From the NCBI GenBank assembly GCA_029932035.1, contig JAOZQV010000009.1, positions 1 to 21,485 on the forward strand: a stretch of 21,485 nucleotides of DNA. The letters are read 5' to 3'. Under the pieces are notes generated by a model that saw nothing but the letters and a program-made list of their open reading frames with translations, searched no databases and was not told the DNA's origin. This DNA is from Deltaproteobacteria bacterium (GTDB taxonomy: Bacteria; Desulfobacterota; DSM-4660; Desulfatiglandales; Desulfatiglandaceae). Of the stretch, positions 1 through 7,475 are shown in pieces. The first letter of the stretch is position 1. Each line of letters opens with the position of its first letter. A program made the position numbers and the translations under genes.

Positions 1-1708
1 TGAGGCTGTCGGCCCGGTGATGGGTCATCTCCACCAGATTGATTCCAGGGATGGAACGAATAATCTCCCTTGGCTCGTCAAAGATCTGGTTGTGCCGACC
101 GAGATAGCAGGGATCATGGTAAGTGACCGTCGCGTCTACCCTCTTGTTGAATGGAAGTTTTCCATTGGCCAACAACTCTTGCAGGACCTGGGTATAGTGA
201 CGGGCCCTGAAAGGGGCCTCCGGGTACTCATTCTTAAAAGTATGGAAGCAGTGGGGCGAAGAGGTAGCCAAATCGGTAATCCCATATTTGTCAAAAAGCT
301 CGAGACAACCCTCTGTCTGCTCCTCAAATAGTCCCAATTCGCCCACACGGTGGGCAATGTCTCCGCAGCAGGGCTCTTTCTTCCCGAGGATGCCGAAATT
401 CACTCCCGCAGTCTGGAGGACTTTTGAAAACGATCGGGCGATCACCTGGGCAGTGTCATCAAAGGAGGTGGTGCATCCCACAAAGTAGCAGAGATCCGCT
501 TTTGCGCCTCTTTTTGTGAGATCAATTAGATCCGCATCTTTGGCCCAGGCGCCCCGCTGCCGCTTTGAGGATTCCCAGGGGTTGTTGTATTTGAAGAGCT
601 TCTCAAGGGTCTGGTTCATAAGCTTGGGCACCTGGGTGCCCTCTTCCACGGCTAACACCCTTTTTTTGGTCACCACCTCGAAGGCAGCCCCGTAGACCGG
701 GCAGACCTCTAAGCAGGCCCTGCAGGTAGTGCAGTACCAGAAGTTTTCATCCACATTGCTTTCTTCATTACGGTTCATGAACCGGATATCTCCCACAGGA
801 GAGTGTTCCTGCCACAATAAGCGCCGCATGGCCTGGACAAAATCCCGGGGCGCAAAGGGTTCTCCGGCTCCGGCAGAGGGGCAGGCCGCCACACACCTGC
901 CGCACCGCATGCAGCCATCAAAGAAGATCGCATCGCCCAGATCAAATTCACCAGCCTCTTCCTCAACACCCAAGACGGCTGGTTTGGAAGCGCCCTGGAA
1001 ATAGATGCCTGCAGGCGCCCCCAGAACATGAAACAGTTTGGTATAAGGGATTACCGCGATAAAACCGAGGCATATGAGAGAATGTCCCCACCAGAGATAT
1101 GAATAAAAACCCTCGGCTCCAGCGACCGAAAAAAGGCTGCCTATCCACCAGCCAACAAAAGACCAGGCACCCCAAGCGGGCTGTTGAGAAGCTAAACGAA
1201 GACCCTCTAACATGAACCCTGACAGGCCCGCTAACAGGAGCCACAAAGGTACAACGGCATCTTCCACCCGCCTTTCGAGACGGGAAACGCGCTGGAGATA
1301 TCTGCGAATGAGGGCCCAGAAGATTCCTGTTAGGAGCATTAGCCCTCCCACCTCCATGATCAGGGAAAAAATTAGATAGGCCGTACCCTCTAAGAACGTA
1401 AAGATATAGTGGTGGATGGCCAGCAGAGAAGTGCCGATGAAAAGGGACAGAAACCCCCAGAAGATAAAGAAATGCATCATGCCCGCGGCGATATCGCCCT
1501 GAAACACGCGTCGACCTAAGAAGGTATCCAGGATCATTCTCTTGAGTGCGTCCCCTGAAAAGAGGAGATCCAGGGATCTCGCGCCCTTTTTCCATACCCG
1601 GATGTGCGCGCCCACGCCAGCTAAAAAAAGCCCTGTGGCCAAACCCGCCAACACGTAGAAGATCCAAGCGTTCTCGATCTGCCAGAACATAATGCGATTG
1701 GGTGTCAT
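1..1708 (-). CDS. Membrane-bound Fe-S oxidoreductase (NarI-like cytochrome b plus HdrD-like domains), putative ETF:menaquinone oxidoreductase, partial
   Basis: The reading frame is open from ATG 1708 through the left edge (569 complete codons, C terminus missing). An in-frame TAA lies five codons upstream and GGGG sits 6 bp before the ATG. Residues about 12-33, 75-100, 108-134, 150-170 and 204-226 are hydrophobic, with His79, His99, His100, His209 and His227 as candidate haem b ligands, as in NarI-like domains. Two ferredoxin motifs follow (C266/269/272/276 and C326/329/332/336). Next comes a CCG (DUF224) domain: C407, C412, C447-C448 and Ser-Pro-His-Cys at 484-487, where many relatives have Cys-Pro-His-Cys. 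A second CCG domain starts near C534 and is cut off. Proteins of this build are proposed to take electrons from reduced ETF into the menaquinone pool in Desulfobacterota. It has its own sigma-54 promoter matching that of the catabolic operon, which supports a role with the acyl-CoA dehydrogenase. The direct partner is inferred. Confidence 0.85.
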   Translation of the reverse strand, partial: MTPNRIMFWQIENAWIFYVLAGLATGLFLAGVGAHIRVWKKGARSLDLLFSGDALKRMILDTFLGRRVFQGDIAAGMMHFFIFWGFLSLFIGTSLLAIHHYIFTFLEGTAYLIFSLIMEVGGLMLLTGIFWALIRRYLQRVSRLERRVEDAVVPLWLLLAGLSGFMLEGLRLASQQPAWGAWSFVGWWIGSLFSVAGAEGFYSYLWWGHSLICLGFIAVIPYTKLFHVLGAPAGIYFQGASKPAVLGVEEEAGEFDLGDAIFFDGCMRCGRCVAACPSAGAGEPFAPRDFVQAMRRLLWQEHSPVGDIRFMNRNEESNVDENFWYCTTCRACLEVCPVYGAAFEVVTKKRVLAVEEGTQVPKLMNQTLEKLFKYNNPWESSKRQRGAWAKDADLIDLTKRGAKADLCYFVGCTTSFDDTAQVIARSFSKVLQTAGVNFGILGKKEPCCGDIAHRVGELGLFEEQTEGCLELFDKYGITDLATSSPHCFHTFKNEYPEAPFRARHYTQVLQELLANGKLPFNKRVDATVTYHDPCYLGRHNQIFDEPREIIRSIPGINLVEMTHHRADSL

Positions 1709-1798
1709 GTAAGCCCCGTTAGTTTAACACTTAAACATTTATGCCACTCAAAAACAGTTAAAAAACGCCCCCTCGTCAACTTTCTTGGCATATAGACA

Positions 1799-1818
1799 TA
1801 AGCAAGATGTGCGCCAAA
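1799..1818 (-). promoter_or_regulatory. Sigma-54 (-24/-12) promoter of the membrane oxidoreductase gene
   Basis: On the minus strand the sequence reads TGGCGC-N5-TTGCT, with GG (1815-1814) and GC (1803-1802) separated by exactly 10 bases, as required for RpoN promoters (consensus TGGCACG-N4-TTGCW). Expected transcription start is near 1790, giving a leader of about 80 bases to ATG 1708. The element lies in a 29-bp block identical to the promoter ahead of the acyl-CoA dehydrogenase gene, with operator palindromes 130-170 bp upstream. Confidence 0.82.
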
Positions 1819-1916
1819 GGGTAAGACCGGAAGGGAAAATAAATTTTCTCTAATGTTCAAAAGGGGTTAGGCCAAGAGAGGAAAACAAGAGACCTCTTAT
1901 TTAGACAGCGTATAAA

Positions 1917-1964
1917 TGTAGCATACAACAGTCATGTTGCACAACACATCTGTTGCATGCCACA
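1917..1964. promoter_or_regulatory. Three palindromic activator sites (UAS), copy A
   Basis: Three inverted repeats are centred at 1923.5, 1940.5 and 1957.5, exactly 17 bp apart: TGTAGCATACAACA, TGTTGCACAACA and TGTTGCATGCCACA. The middle one has perfect 5-bp arms. Its counterpart in copy B is TGTCGCACGACA, so both arms changed together. Location 130-170 bp upstream of the predicted start fits an enhancer site for the neighbouring sigma-54 activator. Binding by that protein is inferred. Confidence 0.75.
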
Positions 1965-2025
1965 CTTTGTCGATAGGCTTGGAGATTCATCTCCGATTTC
2001 ATCCAAAAGAATCGTGCCTCCCTGC
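1960..2025 (-). pseudogene. Remnant of a sigma-54 activator gene
   Basis: On the minus strand, 2025-1986 matches the Walker B region of the activator at 20345-20306 and would read GGTILLDEIGD. At 1985-1978 it passes directly into the last codons of the same gene (1978-1960 aligns with 19709-19691). The joint is the 8-mer CTTGGAGA (plus strand), which occurs at both edges of the missing 589 nt in the intact gene (19709-19716 and 20298-20305). Because 589 is not a multiple of three the frame is broken, and the original stop codon is mutated. It begins about seven bases after the BamC-like stop codon. It is a deletion-scarred duplicate, not a functional gene. Confidence 0.88.
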
Positions 2026-2031
2026 CCTGTT

Positions 2032-2571
2032 CTAATCCTTCATTGACATTCGGGCAACGGAATCCATGATCTTCTCCAATCCATATTCGTTCACCAATGA
2101 TTCCAACCCTATCTCCAACTCCTCACGATCCACTTCTTCTTCGACTTCCTCTTCCCTTTCTTCGTAAGTCAGGGCAAGAGCTACACACCACTGAACACAC
2201 AAAGGGCCACCTTCTTCACCTTCACACATATCGCATTTGAGAGGAAGACCGGAATCAGGTTCTTTGAAAATATCTCTGGTCGGGCAGGCAACCCTGCAGA
2301 AGCTACACTCGGAGTATTCCTTTCCGTTAATCGTATAGGTCTCTCTGCCGGTACATTCGGCTTTGGTATAATCACCGGCATATACGGGAATATATATGTC
2401 TTTTAGTGGCTCACGAATCACCCGAATACGAGACCTCGCTGGATTAATGCTGCTATATTTCGGCGTAGCATGAAAGGCCGAGCAGACTGCCTCGCAGGCC
2501 TGGCAGCCATTACATTTATCAACATCAACCTTTATTGTCTTAATTGTTTTCCTTTTTTTATCACCATTCAT
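2032..2571 (-). CDS. bamC-like: BamC-like polyferredoxin, electron-transfer subunit of the adjacent tungsten enzyme
   Basis: The 179-residue protein has twelve motif cysteines, enough for three [4Fe-4S] clusters: C20/23/26/30, C73, C89/92/96, C113/116 and C125/129. The N-terminal CNGCQACEAVC pattern and the arrangement resemble BamC, the electron carrier partner of BamB in class II benzoyl-CoA reductases. The C-terminal 45 residues are highly acidic and probably helical. ATG 2571 has GGGAG 6 bp upstream. Spacing to the upstream BamB-like gene is 17 bp, consistent with an obligate pair. BamC normally connects BamB to BamDEFGHI, which are absent here, so the donor must be encoded elsewhere or be different. 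Alternative reading: a generic ferredoxin subunit of an aldehyde oxidoreductase. Confidence 0.82.
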   Translation of the reverse strand: MNGDKKRKTIKTIKVDVDKCNGCQACEAVCSAFHATPKYSSINPARSRIRVIREPLKDIYIPVYAGDYTKAECTGRETYTINGKEYSECSFCRVACPTRDIFKEPDSGLPLKCDMCEGEEGGPLCVQWCVALALTYEEREEEVEEEVDREELEIGLESLVNEYGLEKIMDSVARMSMKD

Positions 2572-2588
2572 TGTTCACTCCCACCACC

Positions 2589-4601
2589 CTATTTCTTCTC
2601 TTTTTCCCCCGCAGTTTCTCTCGAAGAAGTGTCTTCTTTATCTGCCAAGATCCCCCTCTGCAGGAGGTCTTCGCTTACGTAATCCAGACCCAGTTTGTTC
2701 AAGGTCTCTTTGATCGGAATACCGTCATTATCCCACCCCTTGAATTTGTAATACTCATCTAAAAGCTTTTCTTCAAGCTCGGGAAATCTTTTCTTCCAAT
2801 GGTCCTTTGGAGGCTTCTCATCTTTTCTCCTCATGCCTCTTCGTATATTAAAGGCCCTAAGTAAAGTCCGGTTCCTCGTGATTATTTCCCATAGTTCAGC
2901 TTTATCCATATCCATTCCGGTCGCTGATGAGATTAGAGTCGGTATATTATGTATATGATAAGGAGGCTTCATGACAAATGATGACAAACCGGCGCACATC
3001 CCTGTGCAGTCATCGATGTAGTGCATCTTCTCCTGCCAGTCAACAATCTCACAAGTTGCTTCAATGTCCGGGTAATATGGATTTGAGTTTTCTCCGCGTG
3101 GATTCCAGTCTAAAAAATATTGTTTAAATTTTTCATCAGGAACCTGGACCCAATCTTTCACATGCGCTTCTCTCTCCTCTCTCGTAGGAAGAGGTGTCTG
3201 AGGGAACTGCCCTTCCATTTGGGTAATGGTTAACTTCTCGCCGGTACAATACATAAGGAAATAAGCGGGATTCAGCATTCCCAGTTTGAGAGGCAACTGC
3301 TCATTTTTTTTAATGGTATTCTGAGCGTAGATTTCGGCGCCCTTACCAATCTGACGGGCTGCCCAATAGATACCATCGGCTAAAACATCTCCAATCCCTT
3401 CTCGACGAGCAATTTTATGAACAAGCCAAATAAATCTATCCTCCTTATCGGACGGCATTCCTGCCATGTCATCGTCAGTAAAAATGCCGTTTTCATAAAG
3501 CTCAAGGGCGAAGGCGCAAACTTGCGGCGTTGAGTATCCGTCCATTCCATACTCATTATGAACATTCCATATTCTATAACCAAGGCTCCCCTCTAACTCA
3601 GCCGCTATAACATAAGTATATCCAGAGCATTTTAAGAAGAATCTTTGCTCCCCGGGTAAAGAAATCGCGCCGGTGCATCTCACCGGACAGTTATAGCAAC
3701 TTACCTGTCGCTCCCGCAGCTCTTTCTTAATCTCAACCTGCTTTCTTTCAACTTCTTCGTTCCAGTAACCCTTTCTACGATAACGCGCATTGCCCCAGGA
3801 GAAATTGTCGTAGTGAAAACTGTCATCATCTTCTTTCAACGTGGCCGGCGACCCCCAACTATACAGGTCCACAAATCCTCGCTGCGCCTCTGGCGTAAGC
3901 TTATCCGTATCATCACGTAATTTCTTCATCACGCCGTTACATAACTCAAAAAATTCAACTGGTCGGGCAATATTGACGTCCTTTGTTCCACGAACGGCTA
4001 TCGCCTTTATTTTTTTGTCCCCCATAATCGCGCCGCATCCCCCTCGACTAGCGCTGGACTTGCCGAGCTCGATGGAGGCAAAATAGACCCTGTTTTCACC
4101 GGCCAGGCCGATAGAAGCCACCTCAGCCCTGGGTTCCTTCAACTCCTCTTGAATGAGTGCAGCAGTTTCAAGAGCGCCTTTTCCGTGGAAATGGCTTGCA
4201 TCACGTATTTCTACTTTGTCATTATTTATCCACAAATAGACCAGATCGGGGGACTTGCCACGAATGATTACTTTGTCAAGCCCTGCATATTTCAGTTCTT
4301 TTGCCCAAAATCCTCCCGCCATTGAAAATGCCATTAATGAAGTCTGAGGAGAAATGGTAGTAACAATGGTGCGATTACAACCGGGAGCACACGTGCCACA
4401 TAAGAGACCGGCGCTGAATATGAGTAGATTATCAGGAGAAAAGGGTTCAACTTCAGGGGGAACCCTATCCCACATTATCTTGGTGTTGGTACCGAGACCC
4501 CCGAGATGAAGTTTGGTTAATCCTGGGTCAGTCTCTGCCCTCTCAATGCTTCCTCGGGATAGATCAATTTCTAAATTATACCCTGTCTCTGCGTACCTCA
4601 T
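2589..4601 (-). CDS. bamB-like: BamB-like tungsten enzyme (AOR family), putative class II aryl-CoA reductase catalytic subunit
   Basis: This 670-residue protein belongs to the aldehyde:ferredoxin oxidoreductase family and binds a bis-pterin tungsten cofactor and one [4Fe-4S] cluster. Cluster ligands are visible as C302-xx-C305-xxx-C309, with a fourth candidate at C532 or C536. The N-terminal MRYAETGYNLEIDL and the segments GLGTNTKIMWDRVPPE and IRGKSP are ones I associate with BamB of Geobacter and Desulfobacterota rather than archaeal AOR. BamB reduces benzoyl-CoA to cyclohexa-1,5-diene-1-carbonyl-CoA. The BamC-like ferredoxin immediately downstream supports this. The C terminus (about 590-670) is charged. 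ATG 4601 has GGGGGAAG just upstream. The actual substrate (benzoyl-CoA, a substituted aryl-CoA, or an aldehyde/acid couple) cannot be read from the sequence, and I could not place the BamB catalytic His/Glu with certainty. Confidence 0.78.
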   Translation of the reverse strand: MRYAETGYNLEIDLSRGSIERAETDPGLTKLHLGGLGTNTKIMWDRVPPEVEPFSPDNLLIFSAGLLCGTCAPGCNRTIVTTISPQTSLMAFSMAGGFWAKELKYAGLDKVIIRGKSPDLVYLWINNDKVEIRDASHFHGKGALETAALIQEELKEPRAEVASIGLAGENRVYFASIELGKSSASRGGCGAIMGDKKIKAIAVRGTKDVNIARPVEFFELCNGVMKKLRDDTDKLTPEAQRGFVDLYSWGSPATLKEDDDSFHYDNFSWGNARYRRKGYWNEEVERKQVEIKKELRERQVSCYNCPVRCTGAISLPGEQRFFLKCSGYTYVIAAELEGSLGYRIWNVHNEYGMDGYSTPQVCAFALELYENGIFTDDDMAGMPSDKEDRFIWLVHKIARREGIGDVLADGIYWAARQIGKGAEIYAQNTIKKNEQLPLKLGMLNPAYFLMYCTGEKLTITQMEGQFPQTPLPTREEREAHVKDWVQVPDEKFKQYFLDWNPRGENSNPYYPDIEATCEIVDWQEKMHYIDDCTGMCAGLSSFVMKPPYHIHNIPTLISSATGMDMDKAELWEIITRNRTLLRAFNIRRGMRRKDEKPPKDHWKKRFPELEEKLLDEYYKFKGWDNDGIPIKETLNKLGLDYVSEDLLQRGILADKEDTSSRETAGEKEKK

Positions 4602-4649
4602 TTCTTCCCCCTTCTATATTGCCTGGATCCGTGGATAGGGTTTGCTGGC

Positions 4650-5423
4650 TCACATTGCTCTGAATCCACCATCTATATAAAGGATAATTCCGGTGATATA
4701 ATCGGAGGCTGTAGAGGCCAGGAAAATAACTGATCCTTTAAGATCAGATAATTCACCGAAGCGACCCATGGGCACATGATTCAGTATATGTTCACCGACC
4801 TTATCCATGGTCTCTCTCGTCAAGTCAGTCCTAAAAAACGCGGGGGCGATAGCATTAACGTTGACGTGATGCTTGGCCCATTTGACAGCCAAGTCTCTCG
4901 TGAACGCATCTATCGCACCTTTGCTGGTATTATACGCAATTGCGTCCATTACTTCAGACTTCATCCCCACTGTACCCGTAATAGAGCTTACATTAATTAT
5001 TTTACCGCCGTCCTGTTCTATCATCTGGCTGCCGATAATTTGTGAGCATAGAAAGGTTCCTGTAACGTTAACCTCCATCACCTTATTCCATCCATCGAGG
5101 GGGTAATGCTCCGTAGGAGCGCCCCATGTAGCGCCTGAATTATTCACCAGGATGTCAATTTTTCCGAATTCCTTCAAAACGATATCTTTGAGGCTCACTA
5201 TATCATCCCGATCGGTAATGTCACATTTATAACCCATTGCGCGCACGCCCAAACCCTCGATATCTCGCGCAACGTTCTTGCAATTGGACTCTTTCCTTGA
5301 GCAGACCACGATATTACTTCCAGCCTCAGCGAGTGCATGAGCGATGGCCAGGCCTAAGCCTCTCCCTCCCCCCGTAACGATTGCTACCTTATCTTGTAGG
5401 CTAAAGAGGGTATCTGTTCCCAT
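4650..5423 (-). CDS. Short-chain dehydrogenase/reductase (FabG/BbsC-D-like)
   Basis: The 257-residue classical SDR has the TGxxxGxG cofactor motif at 17-24, NNSG at 94-97, and the catalytic Ser146/147, Tyr164 and Lys168. Arg43 after the second beta strand suggests preference for NADP(H), by family rule. It probably oxidises a 3-hydroxyacyl-CoA or ring hydroxyl formed by hydratases of the operon, or works in the reducing direction. ATG 5423 follows AAGGAG by 9 bases, with the ribosome site overlapping the end of the upstream thiolase gene (14-bp gap). It is the second SDR in this operon. In anaerobic toluene degradation two SDRs (BbsC and BbsD) form one heteromeric dehydrogenase. Here both copies keep complete catalytic residues, so they could be independent enzymes. 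Confidence 0.85.
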   Translation of the reverse strand: MGTDTLFSLQDKVAIVTGGGRGLGLAIAHALAEAGSNIVVCSRKESNCKNVARDIEGLGVRAMGYKCDITDRDDIVSLKDIVLKEFGKIDILVNNSGATWGAPTEHYPLDGWNKVMEVNVTGTFLCSQIIGSQMIEQDGGKIINVSSITGTVGMKSEVMDAIAYNTSKGAIDAFTRDLAVKWAKHHVNVNAIAPAFFRTDLTRETMDKVGEHILNHVPMGRFGELSDLKGSVIFLASTASDYITGIILYIDGGFRAM

Positions 5424-5437
5424 CGGTGTTTTCTCCT

Positions 5438-6628
5438 TTAAGCGAGATTTTCAATAATCATGCTCATACCCATGCCACCCCCCGAGCATAGAGTAGCAAG
5501 GCCAAGCTTCGATTCCCTTCTTTTCATTTCATAAACAAGCGTGACAATAAGGCGGACCCCACTGCAACCCACGGGGTGGCCTAATGCGATCCCACTCCCA
5601 TTGACGTTTGTAATTTTGCGGTCCAATTTCAGTTCCCTTTCTACCGCAAGATACTGGGCTGCGAATGCTTCGTTTACTTCGATCAAATCAATATCGTCCA
5701 GCGTTAAATCTGCCTTGGCCAAGGCTTTACGGGTCGAAGGCACAGGTCCATAACCCATAAAATCCGGGTCCACCCCGGCAACCCCGTAAGAGATTATCTT
5801 CGCAAGGGGGGCTATCCCCAATTCCTCGGCCTTTGCGAAACTCATGATCAAAACACCGGCAGATCCGTCATTCATTCCGGAGGCATTACCGGCCGTGACT
5901 GACCCACCTTTCTTAAAAGCCGGCTTGAGTTGAGCCAAGCCTTCAATAGTCGTATCTGCACGAGGATGTTCATCCGTATCGATTATTTTGGGGTCTCCTC
6001 TACGCTGAGCAATCTCAAAAGGCATAATTTCATCCTTGAATTTGCCCGCCTTGATGGCAGCTACGGCCCTCATCTGGCTGGTGTATGCCAGTTCGTCCTG
6101 GTCTTCACGGGAAATGTTGTACTTTTCCGCAAGGTTTTCAGCGGTCATTCCCATCCCTACGCCGGTTCCCAGCTGGGTAAGACCATCCCACATGGCATCC
6201 CTAAGCTCAGCATGGTTCATTCTTACCCCCCAGCGAAGCCCATCAAGTGTATAGGGTACGGTGCTCATGCTTTCCGTGCCACCGGCAAGCACAACGGAGG
6301 CGTCTCCCAATTGGATGGCTTGAGACGCCGAAACAACGGCCTGCATGGCGGATGTACAGGTTCTGTGAATAGTAAAGGCAGGCGCTTCAACAGGAATTCC
6401 TGCCTGTAATGATGAGACCCTGGCTATATTAGTTTCATCTTTAGTGCGCTGATAGCAGCATCCCCACATGACATCATCAATCAGCCCGGCATCGACTCCC
6501 GCCCGCGCGATCACTTCCTTCATGAGAGGGGCTGTGAGTTGAGATGCACGAACATTTTTAAAGCTACCCCCGTAAGTTCCAATCGCTGTTCTTGCCGCTG
6601 CAACGATGACAGTATCTGAATCTTTCAT
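5438..6628 (-). CDS. Thiolase (acetyl-CoA C-acyltransferase)
   Basis: The 396-residue length is typical of biosynthetic/degradative thiolases. The nucleophile Cys91 sits in HRTCTSAM, NEAFA is present, His351 lies in GHPVG, and the second catalytic Cys381 in CSGGGMG. It would cleave 3-ketoacyl-CoA with CoA to acetyl-CoA and a shortened acyl-CoA, the last step of beta-oxidation. ATG 6628 is preceded by GGGAGG. It lies between the two SDR genes, and an SDR-thiolase order fits oxidation of a hydroxyacyl-CoA followed by cleavage. It is the second of two canonical thiolases in the operon. Together with the SCPx-like protein they suggest at least two different thiolytic steps. Confidence 0.9.
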   Translation of the reverse strand: MKDSDTVIVAAARTAIGTYGGSFKNVRASQLTAPLMKEVIARAGVDAGLIDDVMWGCCYQRTKDETNIARVSSLQAGIPVEAPAFTIHRTCTSAMQAVVSASQAIQLGDASVVLAGGTESMSTVPYTLDGLRWGVRMNHAELRDAMWDGLTQLGTGVGMGMTAENLAEKYNISREDQDELAYTSQMRAVAAIKAGKFKDEIMPFEIAQRRGDPKIIDTDEHPRADTTIEGLAQLKPAFKKGGSVTAGNASGMNDGSAGVLIMSFAKAEELGIAPLAKIISYGVAGVDPDFMGYGPVPSTRKALAKADLTLDDIDLIEVNEAFAAQYLAVERELKLDRKITNVNGSGIALGHPVGCSGVRLIVTLVYEMKRRESKLGLATLCSGGGMGMSMIIENLA

Positions 6629-6682
6629 ATCTAAAGACCTCCCTTTTAATTTTTCAGTTGAGAAATATCTTATAGAAACCAG

Positions 6683-7450
6683 TTATAAATGCGATAAATG
6701 TCCCCCGTCTATAAGAATCGTCTCTCCAGTCATATACTCAGAGGCCTTGGATGCCAGATATATAACCAGCGGCGCAATATCCTTAGGCTCAGCGAATCTG
6801 CGAAGTGGAATCTTTTTCAATAATACCGAGGCGATTTTGTCATTATCGAGAGCGCTTGCGCTAAGTGCGGTGCGGATATAGCCGGGGGCGATCGCATTCA
6901 CATTAATATGATATTTTGCCCATTCCAGAGCGAGACATTTTGTAAGGGATATTATACCCGCTTTGCTTGCACAATAAGCAGATTGGTTTGTGGCTGCGGC
7001 AATTCCGGCATTTGAACTGATATTAACAATCTTCCCCTTTTCACGCTCAATCATATACTTTCCTGCAAATTTCGAGCATAAAAACGTGCTTGTCAGGTTT
7101 ATATCCATTACGCTATGCCACTCATCCTCTTCTACCTCTATAATGGGCTTTCCCAATACTGTTCCTGCATTATTTATCAAAATATCGATTTTCCCAAATT
7201 GCTTCGCCGTTTCAGCCACCATCTTCTTAACTTCATGGCCTTTTGTTAAATCGGCTTTAATAAAAATGCCTTCGCCGCCGGCTTCCACTATTTCTTGAAC
7301 GGTTTCTTCTCCACTTACTCTGGCCACGTCCACAACCGCCACTTTCCCACCTGCTTCTACTAACGCAAGGCTCAGCTCTCTTCCAAGCCCCCCTCCGGCC
7401 CCTGTTATAATTGCAACTTCCCCGTCGAGACTAAACGTGTCTAACAACAT
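6683..7450 (-). CDS. Short-chain dehydrogenase/reductase
   Basis: The start is set at ATG 7450 because AGAGGGG lies just upstream and the protein then begins seven residues before the usual SDR first strand. A longer frame would overlap the upstream dehydrogenase gene and adds a non-SDR tail. The 255-residue protein has TGxxxGxG at 16-23, NNAG at 93-96, and catalytic Ser145, Tyr159 and Lys163. Asp41 at the end of strand two suggests NAD(H) preference, in contrast to the other SDR (Arg43). It is likely a 3-hydroxyacyl-CoA or alicyclic alcohol dehydrogenase. It lies 25 bp after the 3-hydroxyacyl-CoA dehydrogenase gene, so the operon encodes three possible alcohol-oxidising enzymes. Confidence 0.86.
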   Translation of the reverse strand: MLLDTFSLDGEVAIITGAGGGLGRELSLALVEAGGKVAVVDVARVSGEETVQEIVEAGGEGIFIKADLTKGHEVKKMVAETAKQFGKIDILINNAGTVLGKPIIEVEEDEWHSVMDINLTSTFLCSKFAGKYMIEREKGKIVNISSNAGIAAATNQSAYCASKAGIISLTKCLALEWAKYHINVNAIAPGYIRTALSASALDNDKIASVLLKKIPLRRFAEPKDIAPLVIYLASKASEYMTGETILIDGGHLSHL

Positions 7451-7475
7451 GTGACACCCCTCTCTTTCAAAACCC

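Larger units (their letters stand above)
1774..1985. repeat. Direct repeat copy A (regulator 3' end, operators, promoter)
   Basis: This 212-bp segment aligns with 19506-19716 in the same orientation, with one single-base indel and roughly 24 mismatches by eye (about 88% identity). Two blocks are identical: 29 bp covering the sigma-54 promoter (1793-1821 against 19525-19553) and 32 bp between promoter and operators (1859-1890 against 19591-19622). Homology ends at 1774, and at 1985, where copy A jumps to a different part of the activator gene. The repeat period is about 17.7 kb and spans the whole catabolic operon. Confidence 0.93.
1709..2031. other. Intergenic regulatory gap holding the second copy of the regulator-promoter cassette
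   Basis: This 323-bp gap has no intact gene. From the BamC-like stop toward the oxidoreductase start it holds a scrap of a sigma-54 activator gene (about 2025-1960), three palindromes (1964-1917), a 32-bp block identical to the other copy (1859-1890), a sigma-54 promoter (1818-1799) and an AT-rich leader of about 80 bp. I see no convincing hairpin-plus-T-run terminator for the upstream operon, so read-through into the oxidoreductase gene is possible. Confidence 0.8.

Noticed and set aside
963..1667. 234-codon minus-strand reading frame inside the membrane oxidoreductase gene
   Set aside because: It is rich in Arg, Gly, Ser and Pro with no family resemblance, and is out of frame with the recognisable Fe-S and membrane coding sequence running from 1708 to the left edge.
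1709..2031. Rho-independent terminator between the BamC-like gene and the oxidoreductase gene
   Set aside because: The palindromes there are short operator-like repeats not followed by a T-run on the minus strand, and they are conserved upstream of the other promoter.
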